The notes: generated by a model not told the origin, from the letters alone. Positions 22,423 through 30,717 are shown, counted from the stretch's first letter. The stretch is DNA of 32,973 nt from DATFYP01 sp035626235 (GCA_035626235.1 DASPOB010000074.1:1-32973), one strand, 5' to 3'. Program-made: numbers and translations.

Positions 22423-23427
22423 CTAGTAGGTCGTTCTTCCTCCGATGAGGTCCTGCAACCTGTCTCCAACCAGGGTGAACGCCACAACCACTATTGCTAT
22501 GACCACCCCTGGCATGATCGAGTACCACCACTGCAGTGGGAAGAACTGCAGCCCGGCGGCGGACTCGGCTCCCCATTCGGGGTAGTCTGAGCTTACGCCG
22601 ATGCCGAGGAATGCGAGCGCGGCATAGGTGAGGATCACAGTCCCCATGTCTAGGGTCGCGTAGGCTATGATTGGATCAACCGAGTTGGGGATGATGTGCT
22701 TCACAAGTATCGCAAAAGAATTGGACCCGCTAAGCTTGGAGGCTTCGACGTAGGCTTTGTTCCGCAGGGTGAGGGCCTGGGCCCGGAAGAACCTGGCGTA
22801 GGTCGGCCACCAGATGATCATCAGCGCGTAGAGGAGTGCCGTGAAGCCCCCTCCGATCAGGATTGCGACTGCTATTGCTAGCACCAGCGCGGGGAGCGCC
22901 AGGAATGCATCCGTCAGCCTCATCATGATTTCGTCGACCCAGCCTCCATAGTATCCAGCCGCCGTGCCCAGAAACATCCCAACCACGATGGCGCTCCCGA
23001 CGACGATCACCGAAGCGGCCGCGTCGTGGGGGGTGGCGTAAAGGACGCGAGAGAGTATGCTCTGCCCCTGGAAGTTCGTTCCGAGGATGTTCGCAGGGAA
23101 GTCCGCGAGCGAGGGAGGCTCGAGCTTCAGGTCGAACGTCAGCGCAAGCGGGTTGGTCGGCAGGAGCATCCACCCCAGGTCTGGCTGCCCGATGACGTTC
23201 GCCAGCTCCTGCATGATCGCTTCGAATATGGCGAACAACATGAACGCCGCGATGATAAGGAGTCCGACAAACGCGGGTTTGTCCTTCCTTATGTATTCCA
23301 GGTAGAACGAAGCGCCCTTCTTCACATCCTTGGTCTCCGCGGCTGCCGAGCCGGTCTTGAGAGCTACCTGCCCGGAGGACCTTATCGGCCTCCTGGCCAA
23401 ATGGCCGAGGAACGACGAGAGGCTCAC
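22423..23427 (-). CDS. oppC: peptide ABC transporter permease (OppC/DppC)
   Basis: The protein (334 aa) has an N-terminal cytoplasmic tail, one helix (PAFVGLLIIAAFMLFAIFEAI), a long external loop, and then a five-helix BPD domain with DAFLALPALVLAIAVAILIGGG. The ATPase-contact (EAA) loop reads ASKLSGSNSFAILVKHIIPNS. This two-part layout with OppC_N and BPD_transp_1 is the normal C subunit. The GTG start at 23427 abuts the oppB stop with no gap. It forms the membrane channel with OppB. Confidence 0.94.
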   Translation of the reverse strand: MSLSSFLGHLARRPIRSSGQVALKTGSAAAETKDVKKGASFYLEYIRKDKPAFVGLLIIAAFMLFAIFEAIMQELANVIGQPDLGWMLLPTNPLALTFDLKLEPPSLADFPANILGTNFQGQSILSRVLYATPHDAAASVIVVGSAIVVGMFLGTAAGYYGGWVDEIMMRLTDAFLALPALVLAIAVAILIGGGFTALLYALMIIWWPTYARFFRAQALTLRNKAYVEASKLSGSNSFAILVKHIIPNSVDPIIAYATLDMGTVILTYAALAFLGIGVSSDYPEWGAESAAGLQFFPLQWWYSIMPGVVIAIVVVAFTLVGDRLQDLIGGRTTY

Positions 23428-24459
23428 CTAGGTCAGCCTCACTCTCGGGTCTGCGACGGCGTACAGGATGTCGGCCACAAAGTTCGCCACAATCACGGCG
23501 ATTCCGGTAATGACGGTGAACGCCAGCACCGCGGTGTAGTCGTCATTGTAGATGGCATTGACAGTGAAAAAGCCCATGCCGTGGTACGCGAAGACGTCCT
23601 CGATTATCACGGCCCCGCCAACGGAGAAGGCGAACAGGAGGGCGACGAGCGTGATTATCGGAATCATGGCGTTCCTGAAGGCCGTCCCCCAGACGACCTT
23701 TCCCTTGCTCAACCCCTTCATGTAGGCCAGCTTGACGTAGTCGCGGTCGAGCGCATCGATCATGCTCGCCCGGCCGAGCCTGGTCACGAGGCCAAACCCG
23801 ATCACCGCTATTGCGAAGGCAGGAAGGATTAGGTGCTGGACGGCGCTCCAGAAGTACACCCAGTTCTGGGCCAGAAGCGCGTCTATGATGGGCGCGCCCG
23901 TTACGGCGGGAGGGGGAATGAGAGTCGGGTCCACGACCCCCGTCGCCGGCAGGAGGTTCAGCCAGTAGGCGACCACGAGCTGCATGATGAACCCCACGAG
24001 AAAGATCGGCGCCGACCATGTTGTCAGGTAAAGCGCCTTCATGCCGTAGTCCGGCGCTCTGTTTCTGTTGGCGGCGGCGATGGCCCCGGTGTACAGGCCG
24101 ATGAGCACTCCGATGATTTGTCCTACGACGACCAGCTCGAGAGTGACCGGGAGGTAGGCCTGCATTTCCTGGAGCTCTGGCACGTGGTATAGGGTGTCTG
24201 TTCCAAAGTTCCCGTGAAGTATCCCGATGAGGTAGTTGTAGAATTGGATGTAAAGAGGAGCGTCAAGGTCGTTAGCCTTGATGATCGAGGCGAGAATCGC
24301 GGGGGTGGCCCTCGGATTCCCAGTGATTATTCTGGCCATCGCCACAGGCGAGGGAACAAGAACGTGAAGGAGGACAAACACGAGCGCGATGAGCAGGACC
24401 AGGGTTACGGCAGCGTTTATCGCCCTACGGACCACGAACAGCCCGAAGTTCGAAACCAA
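23428..24459 (-). CDS. oppB: peptide ABC transporter permease (OppB/DppB)
   Basis: The protein (343 aa) begins with the first helix (AAVTLVLLIALVFVLLHVLV), then a large external loop and the BPD domain. The EAA loop is YMKGLSKGKVVWGTAFRNAMIPIITL and the signature GGAVIIEDVFAYHGMG follows, all standard for OppB. The TTG start at 24459 is supported by a TATA-like TTAGAATAT at 24485-24493 on the minus strand. The four transporter genes and the PH-like gene therefore have their own promoter, separate from the binding-protein gene, which ends in a hairpin. Confidence 0.94.
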   Translation of the reverse strand: MVSNFGLFVVRRAINAAVTLVLLIALVFVLLHVLVPSPVAMARIITGNPRATPAILASIIKANDLDAPLYIQFYNYLIGILHGNFGTDTLYHVPELQEMQAYLPVTLELVVVGQIIGVLIGLYTGAIAAANRNRAPDYGMKALYLTTWSAPIFLVGFIMQLVVAYWLNLLPATGVVDPTLIPPPAVTGAPIIDALLAQNWVYFWSAVQHLILPAFAIAVIGFGLVTRLGRASMIDALDRDYVKLAYMKGLSKGKVVWGTAFRNAMIPIITLVALLFAFSVGGAVIIEDVFAYHGMGFFTVNAIYNDDYTAVLAFTVITGIAVIVANFVADILYAVADPRVRLT

Positions 24460-24484
24460 GCTTCCATCAGAAGAATTGCTCGAA

Positions 24485-24493
24485 TTAGAATAT
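24485..24493 (-). promoter_or_regulatory. TATA-like box for the oppBCDF unit
   Basis: AT-rich ATATTCTAA (minus strand) stands 26-34 nt before the TTG of oppB, in the only AT-rich patch of the gap. Confidence 0.45.
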
Positions 24494-24565
24494 TAGCCTT
24501 TCCAGCGGGCGCTACTCCCGCCCTTGGAATTGAGATACTCGCCCAAGGCTTACGCTAGGAGGCGG

Positions 24566-24601
24566 AAAAAATAAGGGGGTTTCCTAGACAGAGTCTAGGA
24601 A
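24566..24601 (-). terminator. hairpin over the stop codon of the binding-protein gene
   Basis: TTCCTAGAC (24581-24589) and GTCTAGGAA (24593-24601) pair perfectly over nine bases around AGA. On the minus strand a run of six Ts follows (24571-24566). The TAG stop (24597-24595) lies in the stem. It separates high-level binding-protein expression from the permease genes. Confidence 0.65.
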
Positions 24602-26715
24602 TGTCCTGTCGCGGGTTGATAGTAGGCTAGGTTATAGAAGACTGCGAACTGGAATGGCGAGTAGACCAGGCCCTTGACGTATGGCTGAACAACGAAGAGG
24701 TTCGCCACGTTCGGGTACTGGATTATCGTCGATAGCTGGGTGAACATTGCCCAAGCCGTCCCTGCGTCATTCTTCTGCTGGGTCGAATTGGTCTCGAAGG
24801 GTATCTTGGCGGCCAACTGGTTGAGGGTGGCGTTGTTGACCCAGTTCGCCTCGTGAGCGGCTCCCGTCGCCATGTCGTTGAACTGCTGGAAGATTGGGTC
24901 CGGCCAGTCGGCGCACCAGCCGACCATCGTGATCGAGGGAGTCGTCTGAGGCGACGCCTCATTAACCTCGTACTGCCCCTCGGTTATCCCTGTTGGGACG
25001 ATCCTGATGCCGACCTGGCCCAGGTCATTGGAAAGGATCTCGTTGACCGTCAGCTGCGTTGGGGAGAGCGGGACCAGGTAGTCGTAGTCGAGCGGCGGCA
25101 GAAGCGTCCCCTTCGCGTCGCCCAAGACGGTCCCATTGGCCATGACCGTGTAGAAATGCCCTTGGATTCCTGCCTCGTTGACGTACTTGGCTGCGATGTT
25201 GATGTTGTAGGAGTAGAGCGGAATGTTGTTCGGGTTGTCAAGCGGCCCCCATCCTGGCGGGACGGGAGGCACGAAGAGTTGAGCCAGCGGCGTTCCCTGG
25301 AACGTGTAGAGCTGCTGCACGAACTGGCTATAGTTGACCGAATGGACGATGCCCTCTCTTAGGAGAGTGCTATTTGTAGGGTAGGTCTGCGTGTTGATAC
25401 CGTTCGCAAGGTCGCAGAGCGGGTATCCCTGTTGCACCAGAAGCTGGCTGAACGGGAAGTACTGGGCGTACTTGTAGCTGGAGTATAGGTCGCCGAACTC
25501 GGCCGGCTGCGGGTTCACGAGCTGGGCGTTGTTGGAGGCGAAGTCCTCTATCTGCGTGCTCGGCTCCAGGCCGAACTTCATGATGATGGTCGGGATGATC
25601 GCCGGCTGAAGCACCTTGGCTAAGCCAGAGACTCCTTTGGCCCAGTAGTTCTGGTTCGCATTCAACACGAGCAGGGACTGGGACGGCCCGACCACGCCGT
25701 ACACGTACGGACCGCTGCCTATCATGCCCTTGGTGCTGAGGTTGGCTGGCTGGGTGTTGTTGGCAACGCCGCCGTTCGCGTCGATGTAGACGGGGTCAAC
25801 AAGCGCCCCCCACTGGGGTGGGAGGGCCAGAAGCAGCAGCTTGTATGGCTGAATCAGGTTCAGCTGGAAAGTCATTGGGCCTGATGCAACGAATGCCTGG
25901 CCGGGGTAGGATGCGAGCGCCTTGATGCTCGAGTTGTCAGTGTTGAAGTTGCTCAGGACGTTGTTGAGCGCGGCGACGAGCTTGTTCTCATTGGTGATGG
26001 GTATCCCGAAGGTGTTGCTCACTGCAGCCTTCAATCCCCACGGCCAGACATTCCCGGATGCGTCAGGCATCGTCTGGCACGCGCTTAAAGTTGGGGTACT
26101 GGCGCAGCTTGGGCTGTATGCCGTCGCACCGCTGTAGAAGAGGGACAGCCAGTTGGAGTAGTATGCGGCCGAGGGAGCGTTGATCCAGTTTCCTCTCACG
26201 AAGCTAAACCACGCCACGTAGGCGTTGATTGGATCCTTGTTCGAAAACCAGGTGTTCGCCCTCATGGTGAACGTGTAGTTCTCGGAGTTGCTCGACACGG
26301 TCCAGTTCGATGCCAACGACGGCACCACTTCGGTGCTGCTTGACCCGTTGTACTGGACTAGGCCCTGAAAGACATTCGCGAAATACCCGTCGGTGACGAA
26401 GAACCCTACTGCGGGATCCAGAGAGTCGTATGGTGTCTGGGCGGACTGGCCCATGGTCTCGTCCGTCAGCTGGCTCGCATTAATCGGGCTCAGGACGAAA
26501 GTCGACGTGATGCTGGTGCTGCTCGTCGAGGTCGTCGGAATCGTCGAATTGGTGGTCTGAGAGACTATAGGGGAGGTTGTTGTGCTGGGTGATGGAGCCG
26601 TAGTCGTCGAGACGTAGTATGCGCCGAGTCCGGCCGCCAAAACGATGACGACCGCGATTCCGATGGCTGCGGCTCTGCTAATCGCTAACCTTGTATGACT
26701 TACATGAGTCTCCAT
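24595..26715 (-). CDS. oppA: peptide ABC transporter substrate-binding protein (SBP_bac_5), membrane-anchored
   Basis: I chose ATG 26715 because it gives a clean N-terminal anchor: AISRAAAIGIAVVIVLAAGLGAYYV (residues 12-36). CTTTTATC at 26741-26748 supports it. A Ser/Thr/Pro-rich linker follows (about 37-72), as is usual for archaeal surface binding proteins, and there is no lipobox Cys, so the helix itself is the anchor. The rest matches family 5 solute-binding proteins: PYDSLDPAVGFFVTDGYFANVFQGLVQYNG, YTFTMRANTWFSNKDPINAYV, and later GIVHSVNYSQFV and ADWPDPIFQQFNDMATG. It captures peptides outside the cell for OppBCDF. At 706 aa it is longer than typical bacterial versions because of the linker and inserted loops. 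Confidence 0.94.
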   Translation of the reverse strand: METHVSHTRLAISRAAAIGIAVVIVLAAGLGAYYVSTTTAPSPSTTTSPIVSQTTNSTIPTTSTSSTSITSTFVLSPINASQLTDETMGQSAQTPYDSLDPAVGFFVTDGYFANVFQGLVQYNGSSSTEVVPSLASNWTVSSNSENYTFTMRANTWFSNKDPINAYVAWFSFVRGNWINAPSAAYYSNWLSLFYSGATAYSPSCASTPTLSACQTMPDASGNVWPWGLKAAVSNTFGIPITNENKLVAALNNVLSNFNTDNSSIKALASYPGQAFVASGPMTFQLNLIQPYKLLLLALPPQWGALVDPVYIDANGGVANNTQPANLSTKGMIGSGPYVYGVVGPSQSLLVLNANQNYWAKGVSGLAKVLQPAIIPTIIMKFGLEPSTQIEDFASNNAQLVNPQPAEFGDLYSSYKYAQYFPFSQLLVQQGYPLCDLANGINTQTYPTNSTLLREGIVHSVNYSQFVQQLYTFQGTPLAQLFVPPVPPGWGPLDNPNNIPLYSYNINIAAKYVNEAGIQGHFYTVMANGTVLGDAKGTLLPPLDYDYLVPLSPTQLTVNEILSNDLGQVGIRIVPTGITEGQYEVNEASPQTTPSITMVGWCADWPDPIFQQFNDMATGAAHEANWVNNATLNQLAAKIPFETNSTQQKNDAGTAWAMFTQLSTIIQYPNVANLFVVQPYVKGLVYSPFQFAVFYNLAYYQPATGHS

Positions 26716-26740
26716 TTTCAACACTATAATCAGTCGCGAA

Positions 26741-26748
26741 GATAAAAG
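26741..26748 (-). promoter_or_regulatory. TATA-like box for oppA
   Basis: CTTTTATC on the minus strand is 26-33 nt before the ATG at 26715. Confidence 0.5.
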
Positions 26749-26895
26749 CCTTCGTATGGGGCGCTTGGCGCTCGACCATGAGATGCCGCGGGCGTCGCAG
26801 GGTTGCCGGAGGCTCCTGATGCTGGCCACTGGCTGAAACCATCAATGCGCGCTGCCGGCACGTAATCCGGTCGGTCCGATGGGCCCGGTCTCACT

Positions 26896-27099
26896 CTACG
26901 ATGATGGCTCGCCTGGGGGCCTTGCCCTGCGCATGATCAGCAAAGCGGCGATGACCCCGACGAAGACAAGCATGAGACCCGCGATGTTTGCCAGGCCGAC
27001 CGAGGAGGCCCTCTGCGTCTCTGCGGACGTCACCGCGTATAGGGCGACAGACGCTATTACCAGGAAGAGGACAAAGGCGAGGGGAATCCAGACTCGCAT
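26896..27099 (-). CDS. small two-helix membrane protein, hypothetical
   Basis: The 67-residue protein has two hydrophobic helices, IPLAFVLFLVIASVALYAV and ANIAGLMLVFVGVIAALLIM. A short polar loop (TSAETQRASS) joins them and a basic tail MRRARPP follows. Two well-formed helices in a small frame, starting at ATG 27099, argue for a real protein, but I found no clear ribosome binding site or TATA box and I do not recognise a family. It lies between the binding-protein gene and a long non-coding stretch. Confidence is moderate. Confidence 0.5.
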   Translation of the reverse strand: MRVWIPLAFVLFLVIASVALYAVTSAETQRASSVGLANIAGLMLVFVGVIAALLIMRRARPPGEPSS

Positions 27100-27646
27100 C
27101 GACCAGCGCCGAGAGAAGGGAGTGTGAAGAAGGTTCCGTTCCGACTTGACCTCCTGCTAACAATGACCAGAACGCCCCCGAGCCTCAGATGTGGCTTACC
27201 CACGTCTCGACTTGGAAAAGAAGCGTCAGTCCCGCGGGTCGGATTTCTGGGCGCCTCTCGACGCCTTTCGAGCCGACGACACTCCGGTCACTGTTGCCTG
27301 AGTAGGCTGGACGAGTCAGCCGATGGCCGACATCTACAGCCGGAAGCTCTTGGCTCCACATGGAACTACCAGGCTGAGCTACCGCGGGACGGTCCGGCGA
27401 CTCTCGTAGATTTCTTAAGTGTTCCTTCGCGGGGGCGCGTATCTAGAACCGAGCCCCTCCCGTCCGAGACGAGACTCCGCCCTCCTGTTCCACTCTCGCG
27501 AGAGAACTGGGTCCAAGCCAGGAAGCCGGTTCCATTGTCTAGGGACGAGGACGGTACCTGAAGCCACGGTCCCCTCACGAAGAACGAAGGCCCGCCGATG
27601 GGGCAAACTCAATATAAGTGAAGGGGAGGCCGCCAAAGTCCTGCGG
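27100..27646. other. 547-nt stretch without a convincing gene
   Basis: Frames here are short, lack hydrophobic or family patterns and have poor starts. The stretch contains a TATA-like TTCTTAAG around 27411-27418 and a 12-bp perfect palindrome CTCTCGCGAGAG (27493-27504). Smaller inverted repeats lie around 27510-27550. AATATAAG at 27611-27618 is the ctaB promoter. A structured RNA is possible, but no known family (tRNA, RNase P, SRP, box C/D) is recognisable. Confidence 0.5.
27611..27618 (+). promoter_or_regulatory. TATA box for ctaB
   Basis: AATATAAG lies 29-36 nt before the GTG at 27647 and decides this start over longer readings of the frame. Confidence 0.55.
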
Positions 27647-28519
27647 GTGGGCCGTTTGAGTTTCCGTGACTACTTCGCTCTTGTCAAGCCAAAGATAATC
27701 CCTCTTCTGGTGATGGTGGCTCTCGGCTCGACGATGGTTGCCGAGAGGGGGCTACCCCCGCTGCGCATACTGGTAGGGGTGCTGGGAGGCGGCGCAGTCG
27801 CCTCTGCCGGGGCCCTGGCCCTCAACAGCTACCTCGAAATAGGGATAGACGCGCAGATGAAGAGGACGAGGAGCCGGCCGCTCCCGTCGCAGCGAATCGT
27901 TCCGCCGTCCCACGCCCTGGTCCTGGGCATCGTGCTCGTCGCTTGCGGGGTGGCCCTCGCGTTCCTGACTGTCGACCTGGTAGCGACTTTCTTCGTGGCG
28001 CTCGGCGCGTTCGTCTACGTCCCGGTATACACCCTGTGGCTCAAGCCCCGCACAGCCTGGAACATCGTCCTTGGAGGTTTCGCGGGGAGCTGTGCCGCGC
28101 TCGCGGGGTGGTACGCAGTGACATCATCGGAAGCCGCGGCGGGATGGATATTGGCGGCCCTGGTTTTCGTGTGGACGCCGACCCACTTCTGGAGCCTGGC
28201 GGTCATCACGGGCGAGGACTACTCTGCGGTTGGGATTCCCATGCTCCCCTCGGTGGTGGGAGCGGCCCGGGCTTCCAGGTACATCGTCGCCAACACCATG
28301 ATTCTGATACCGGTGAGTCTGCTGCTCTCCTTCTATCTGTACCCGCCGGGACTGTACGTCTACCTAGCCGTGGCCGTCCTGTTCGACCTGCTCCTATTGG
28401 CGACCAACATCAAGCTCTTCGTGACGCCCATAAGGGAGAACGCGTGGCTAGCCTTCAAGTTCTCCAGCCCCTACCTCGCCGTAATATTCCTGGCGGCCAT
28501 TGTCTCCGTGCTGGTCTGA
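27647..28519 (+). CDS. ctaB: protoheme IX farnesyltransferase (heme O synthase)
   Basis: This UbiA-family membrane enzyme adds a farnesyl group to heme B. Characteristic are FRDYFALVKPKI at the start, the prenyl-diphosphate/Mg site LNSYLEIGIDAQMKRTRSRPLPS, and WTPTHFWSLAVITGEDYSAVGIPMLPSVVG in the second half, with about eight or nine membrane helices. In most CtaB proteins the first motif is N-x3-D-R-D-I-D. Here two acidic positions are Glu and Gly, with the last Asp kept. The GTG start (290 aa) fits both the family length and the TATA box; the frame is open further upstream. Together with ctaA it points to a heme-A containing terminal oxidase. Confidence 0.92.
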   Translation: MGRLSFRDYFALVKPKIIPLLVMVALGSTMVAERGLPPLRILVGVLGGGAVASAGALALNSYLEIGIDAQMKRTRSRPLPSQRIVPPSHALVLGIVLVACGVALAFLTVDLVATFFVALGAFVYVPVYTLWLKPRTAWNIVLGGFAGSCAALAGWYAVTSSEAAAGWILAALVFVWTPTHFWSLAVITGEDYSAVGIPMLPSVVGAARASRYIVANTMILIPVSLLLSFYLYPPGLYVYLAVAVLFDLLLLATNIKLFVTPIRENAWLAFKFSSPYLAVIFLAAIVSVLV

Positions 28520-28541
28520 GTCTGCACCTCCGCGCTCGGCA

Positions 28542-28549
28542 ACCTTTTT
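28542..28549 (+). promoter_or_regulatory. T-rich TATA-like box for thiI
   Basis: ACCTTTTT lies 29-36 nt before the ATG at 28578. It is T-rich but has no TATA core. Confidence 0.35.
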
Positions 28550-28577
28550 GTGGGGAGCGTCGCGCGGCGCTCGCAGA

Positions 28578-29810
28578 ATGGCCGAGACGTACGTCGTCCA
28601 CTATTCCGAGGTCGCGCTCAAGGGGAAGAACCGGCCCGACTTCATACGCCACCTGAGGAGGAACATACGAAGGTCCGTCCGGGGGCTGGGAGAGACGACC
28701 GTCGGCTTGGACGAAGGTCGTTTCATGGTCGAGAGCGACGCCGACCCGGAGGAGGTCTGCAGATGTCTTTCCACCGTCTTCGGCGTGGCGTGGTTCGCCA
28801 GAACATCCGTGGCGGGGCCCACCTATGAGGACATCCGCGACCACGTCATCGCTGCCGCCAGGCCGGGCCTCGGTCGGACCTTCAGAATCGATGCCCGTCG
28901 GACCCACAAATCCTTTCCGCTGGGCTCGATGGAGATGGAGAGGCGGTTGGGGGCAGAGGTGGTCCGGGAGACCGGAAGGAGGGTCAACCTGTCAGACCCG
29001 GAAGAGTCCATCCACGTTGACGTCATGCGAGGAAAAGCCTTGGTCTACTCAAGCAGGAGAAGGGGGCCGGGAGGACTCCCCGTCGGGACCTCCGGGAGGG
29101 TAATGCACCTCTTCTCAGGTGGCATTGATTCGCCCGTCGCAGCGTGGCTCCTCATGAAGAGGGGGTGCACCCCCATCTACCTCCATTTCTATCTCGCGCC
29201 AACGCCCACTTACCCCCTCGAAAGCAAAGTGCTCCGGCTGGTGAAGATCCTTTCCGCCTATTCTGGGAAGAGCACCCTCCTGCTGGTCCCGTTCGCAGAC
29301 TACCAGCTGTCGACTGCGGGCGCTCCCGCCGATCTCGAGCCATCCCTCTTCCGGAGGTTCATGAGGGTCACCGCGGAGGTGCTCGCTCCCCTCTTCGGCG
29401 CCTCAGCGATATCGACCGGCGACTGCCTGGCACAGGCGGCCTCGCAGACCGTGTGGAATCTCGCCGGATTCGACGTCGGGTCGTCCTTGCCGATTCTCAG
29501 GCCCCTCCTGACCTACGACAAAGACGAGGTGATTCGCCTCGCAGAGAGACTCGGGACCTACGGGCCGGCGATTGAGGAATACAAGGACTGCTGTGCCATC
29601 GTGACAAGGCATCCGAGGACCAGGGTGAAGCATGAGCTCGTCTCAAGATATTTCGAACGGCTACGGCTCGCGGAAGTCGTCAGGACTTCGGTCTCCGGGG
29701 GAACGCTAGCCGCCTACAACCCCGACACCCTAGAGCTGAAGACCTCTCTTCTTGAAGAGGTCGCAGCCTCCCGTTCCAGCCAAGGGGCAGTCCCCCCAGT
29801 TTCCCCCTAG
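28578..29810 (+). CDS. thiI: tRNA 4-thiouridine/thiamine sulfurtransferase ThiI, without rhodanese domain
   Basis: The N-terminus (about residues 1-165) combines an NFLD-like segment and a THUMP domain (VHYSEVALKGKNRPDF, FRIDARRTHKSFP). The ATP-binding PP-loop SGGIDSPVAAWLL starts at Ser180, and GDCLAQAASQTVWNL and EEYKDCCAIVTRHP follow. It activates U8 of tRNA by adenylation for sulfur transfer and may serve thiazole synthesis. At 410 aa it stops before the rhodanese domain of the bacterial enzyme, as is common in archaea, so sulfur must come another way. ATG 28578 begins the conserved domain; the open frame upstream overlaps ctaB. Confidence 0.94.
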   Translation: MAETYVVHYSEVALKGKNRPDFIRHLRRNIRRSVRGLGETTVGLDEGRFMVESDADPEEVCRCLSTVFGVAWFARTSVAGPTYEDIRDHVIAAARPGLGRTFRIDARRTHKSFPLGSMEMERRLGAEVVRETGRRVNLSDPEESIHVDVMRGKALVYSSRRRGPGGLPVGTSGRVMHLFSGGIDSPVAAWLLMKRGCTPIYLHFYLAPTPTYPLESKVLRLVKILSAYSGKSTLLLVPFADYQLSTAGAPADLEPSLFRRFMRVTAEVLAPLFGASAISTGDCLAQAASQTVWNLAGFDVGSSLPILRPLLTYDKDEVIRLAERLGTYGPAIEEYKDCCAIVTRHPRTRVKHELVSRYFERLRLAEVVRTSVSGGTLAAYNPDTLELKTSLLEEVAASRSSQGAVPPVSP

Positions 29811-29815
29811 GCAGA

Positions 29816-29823
29816 ATTATAAA
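29816..29823 (+). promoter_or_regulatory. TATA box for the thioredoxin gene
   Basis: ATTATAAA is 36-43 nt before the thioredoxin ATG but 28-35 nt before an earlier ATG at 29851. The transcript should therefore start near 29851 or carry a very short leader. Confidence 0.55.
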
Positions 29824-29850
29824 CAGGGGTTCGTGGCCGCCATCTGGGTG

Positions 29851-29862
29851 ATGAGAAGATGA
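29851..29862 (+). other. possible three-codon upstream ORF overlapping the thioredoxin start
   Basis: ATG AGA AGA TGA encodes Met-Arg-Arg and stops in the bases that form the ATGA of the thioredoxin start (29859-29862). Its ATG lies exactly at leaderless distance from the TATA box. Chance is a real possibility because GGTGATGAG here also works as a ribosome binding site. Confidence 0.3.
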
Positions 29863-30194
29863 GTGAGACAATATTCCACATCGAGGGAGACAAGTTCCAG
29901 GCGGAGGTCGTGCGCTCGGACCTGCCGGTCGTGGTGGATTTCTACGCGGATTGGTGCGGGCCCTGCAAGATGATAGCTCCTGTACTGGAGCAACTCTCGA
30001 AGGAATACAAGGGGAAGGCGAAATTCGTGAAGATCAACACTGACGACAACCAAGAATTGGCTGGCCAGTTCGGAATCATGAGCATCCCGACAGTGATGTT
30101 CTTCTCCAATGGAAAGGTCGAGGACATAGTCATTGGGGCAGTCCCCGCCGCCGTCTTCAAGCAGAAGCTCGAGTCCCTGACCAAGAAGTCATAG
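29859..30194 (+). CDS. trx: thioredoxin
   Basis: This 111-aa single-domain protein has the active site W-C33-GP-C36 in VVVDFYADWCGPCKM, the buried Asp in VVVDFYA, the cis-Pro turn SIPTVMFF and the final helix. It reduces protein disulfides in the cytoplasm. The start ATG has GGTGATGAG seven to eight bases upstream, complementary to the 3' end of 16S rRNA. A thioredoxin next to thiI may serve persulfide or disulfide turnover during tRNA thiolation, but this is inference from position only. Confidence 0.95.
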   Translation: MSETIFHIEGDKFQAEVVRSDLPVVVDFYADWCGPCKMIAPVLEQLSKEYKGKAKFVKINTDDNQELAGQFGIMSIPTVMFFSNGKVEDIVIGAVPAAVFKQKLESLTKKS

Positions 30195-30200
30195 CAACTC

Positions 30201-30208
30201 CTTAAGAC
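30201..30208 (+). promoter_or_regulatory. TATA-like box for ctaA
   Basis: CTTAAGAC is 24-31 nt before the TTG at 30232. Confidence 0.4.
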
Positions 30209-30231
30209 ACAGGCTGGCCGTCCCGACCCCG

Positions 30232-30687
30232 TTGAAGGGCAGGCTCGTGCTCCTTTCTATCACGGTGATTTCTCTCTTCCTGCTCCTGGTCGTGGGTGCC
30301 TACGTGACCGCAGCGATGGACGGAGAAGCCTGTGGAACGCAGGTGCCGGCAGACTGGCCGCTGTGCCTCGGAAACCTGCTCCCGCCCCCGGTGCTGGCAC
30401 CGGTCGCGGAGTACTCCCACCGGCTGCTCGCGGCGCTCTCCTCGCTCCTGCTCTTCGTGTCTACCTTCGTCTTCTGGAGACAGAAGCAGAAACCCGTAGC
30501 CCGAGCCTTGGCGGCTGCGTCGCTGCTGGTCATCGCCGAGGTCGTCCTGGGAGGGGCCGTTGTTGCCCAGGACCTCTATGCCGAGTTGGTTGCGCTCCAC
30601 CAGGCCCTTGGCATCCTCATATTCGGGGTAGCCCTGTACGCGCTTTCGATGGCTCGGCGCGAAACCGCGTCTCTGATCCCCCCTTGA
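30232..30687 (+). CDS. ctaA: heme A synthase, half-size archaeal form
   Basis: The protein (151 aa) has four membrane helices, about half of the eight-helix bacterial CtaA, as in the short archaeal type. Conserved pieces are VVGAYVTAA, the external loop EACGTQVPADWPLC with a Cys pair, EYSHRLLAALSS with the first heme-facing His, VVLGGAVVAQ, and ELVALHQALGILIF with the second His. It oxidises the C8 methyl of heme O to the formyl of heme A, and probably works as an oligomer. The TTG start gives a proper first helix. It complements ctaB located 1.7 kb upstream, with thiI and thioredoxin between them. Confidence 0.9.
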   Translation: MKGRLVLLSITVISLFLLLVVGAYVTAAMDGEACGTQVPADWPLCLGNLLPPPVLAPVAEYSHRLLAALSSLLLFVSTFVFWRQKQKPVARALAAASLLVIAEVVLGGAVVAQDLYAELVALHQALGILIFGVALYALSMARRETASLIPP

Positions 30688-30717
30688 CTCCACTCGCGGC
30701 GTAGCATTCGACCAACG

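Noticed and set aside
22307..22576. Open frames opposite and within the Opp transporter genes
   Set aside because: They are frame shadows of strongly supported ABC transporter genes and carry no motif of their own.
27124..27561. 145-residue open frame on the plus strand upstream of ctaB
   Set aside because: It has no hydrophobic, domain or codon pattern of a real protein, is rich in Arg and Ser as in GC-rich chance frames, and overlaps likely promoter and inverted-repeat sequence.
29144..29190. tRNA, CRISPR or IS elements anywhere in the window
   Set aside because: I looked for GGTTCGAATCC-type T-arms, spaced identical repeats and transposase motifs. Only isolated TTCGAA words inside genes were found (for example near 13619 and 24451).
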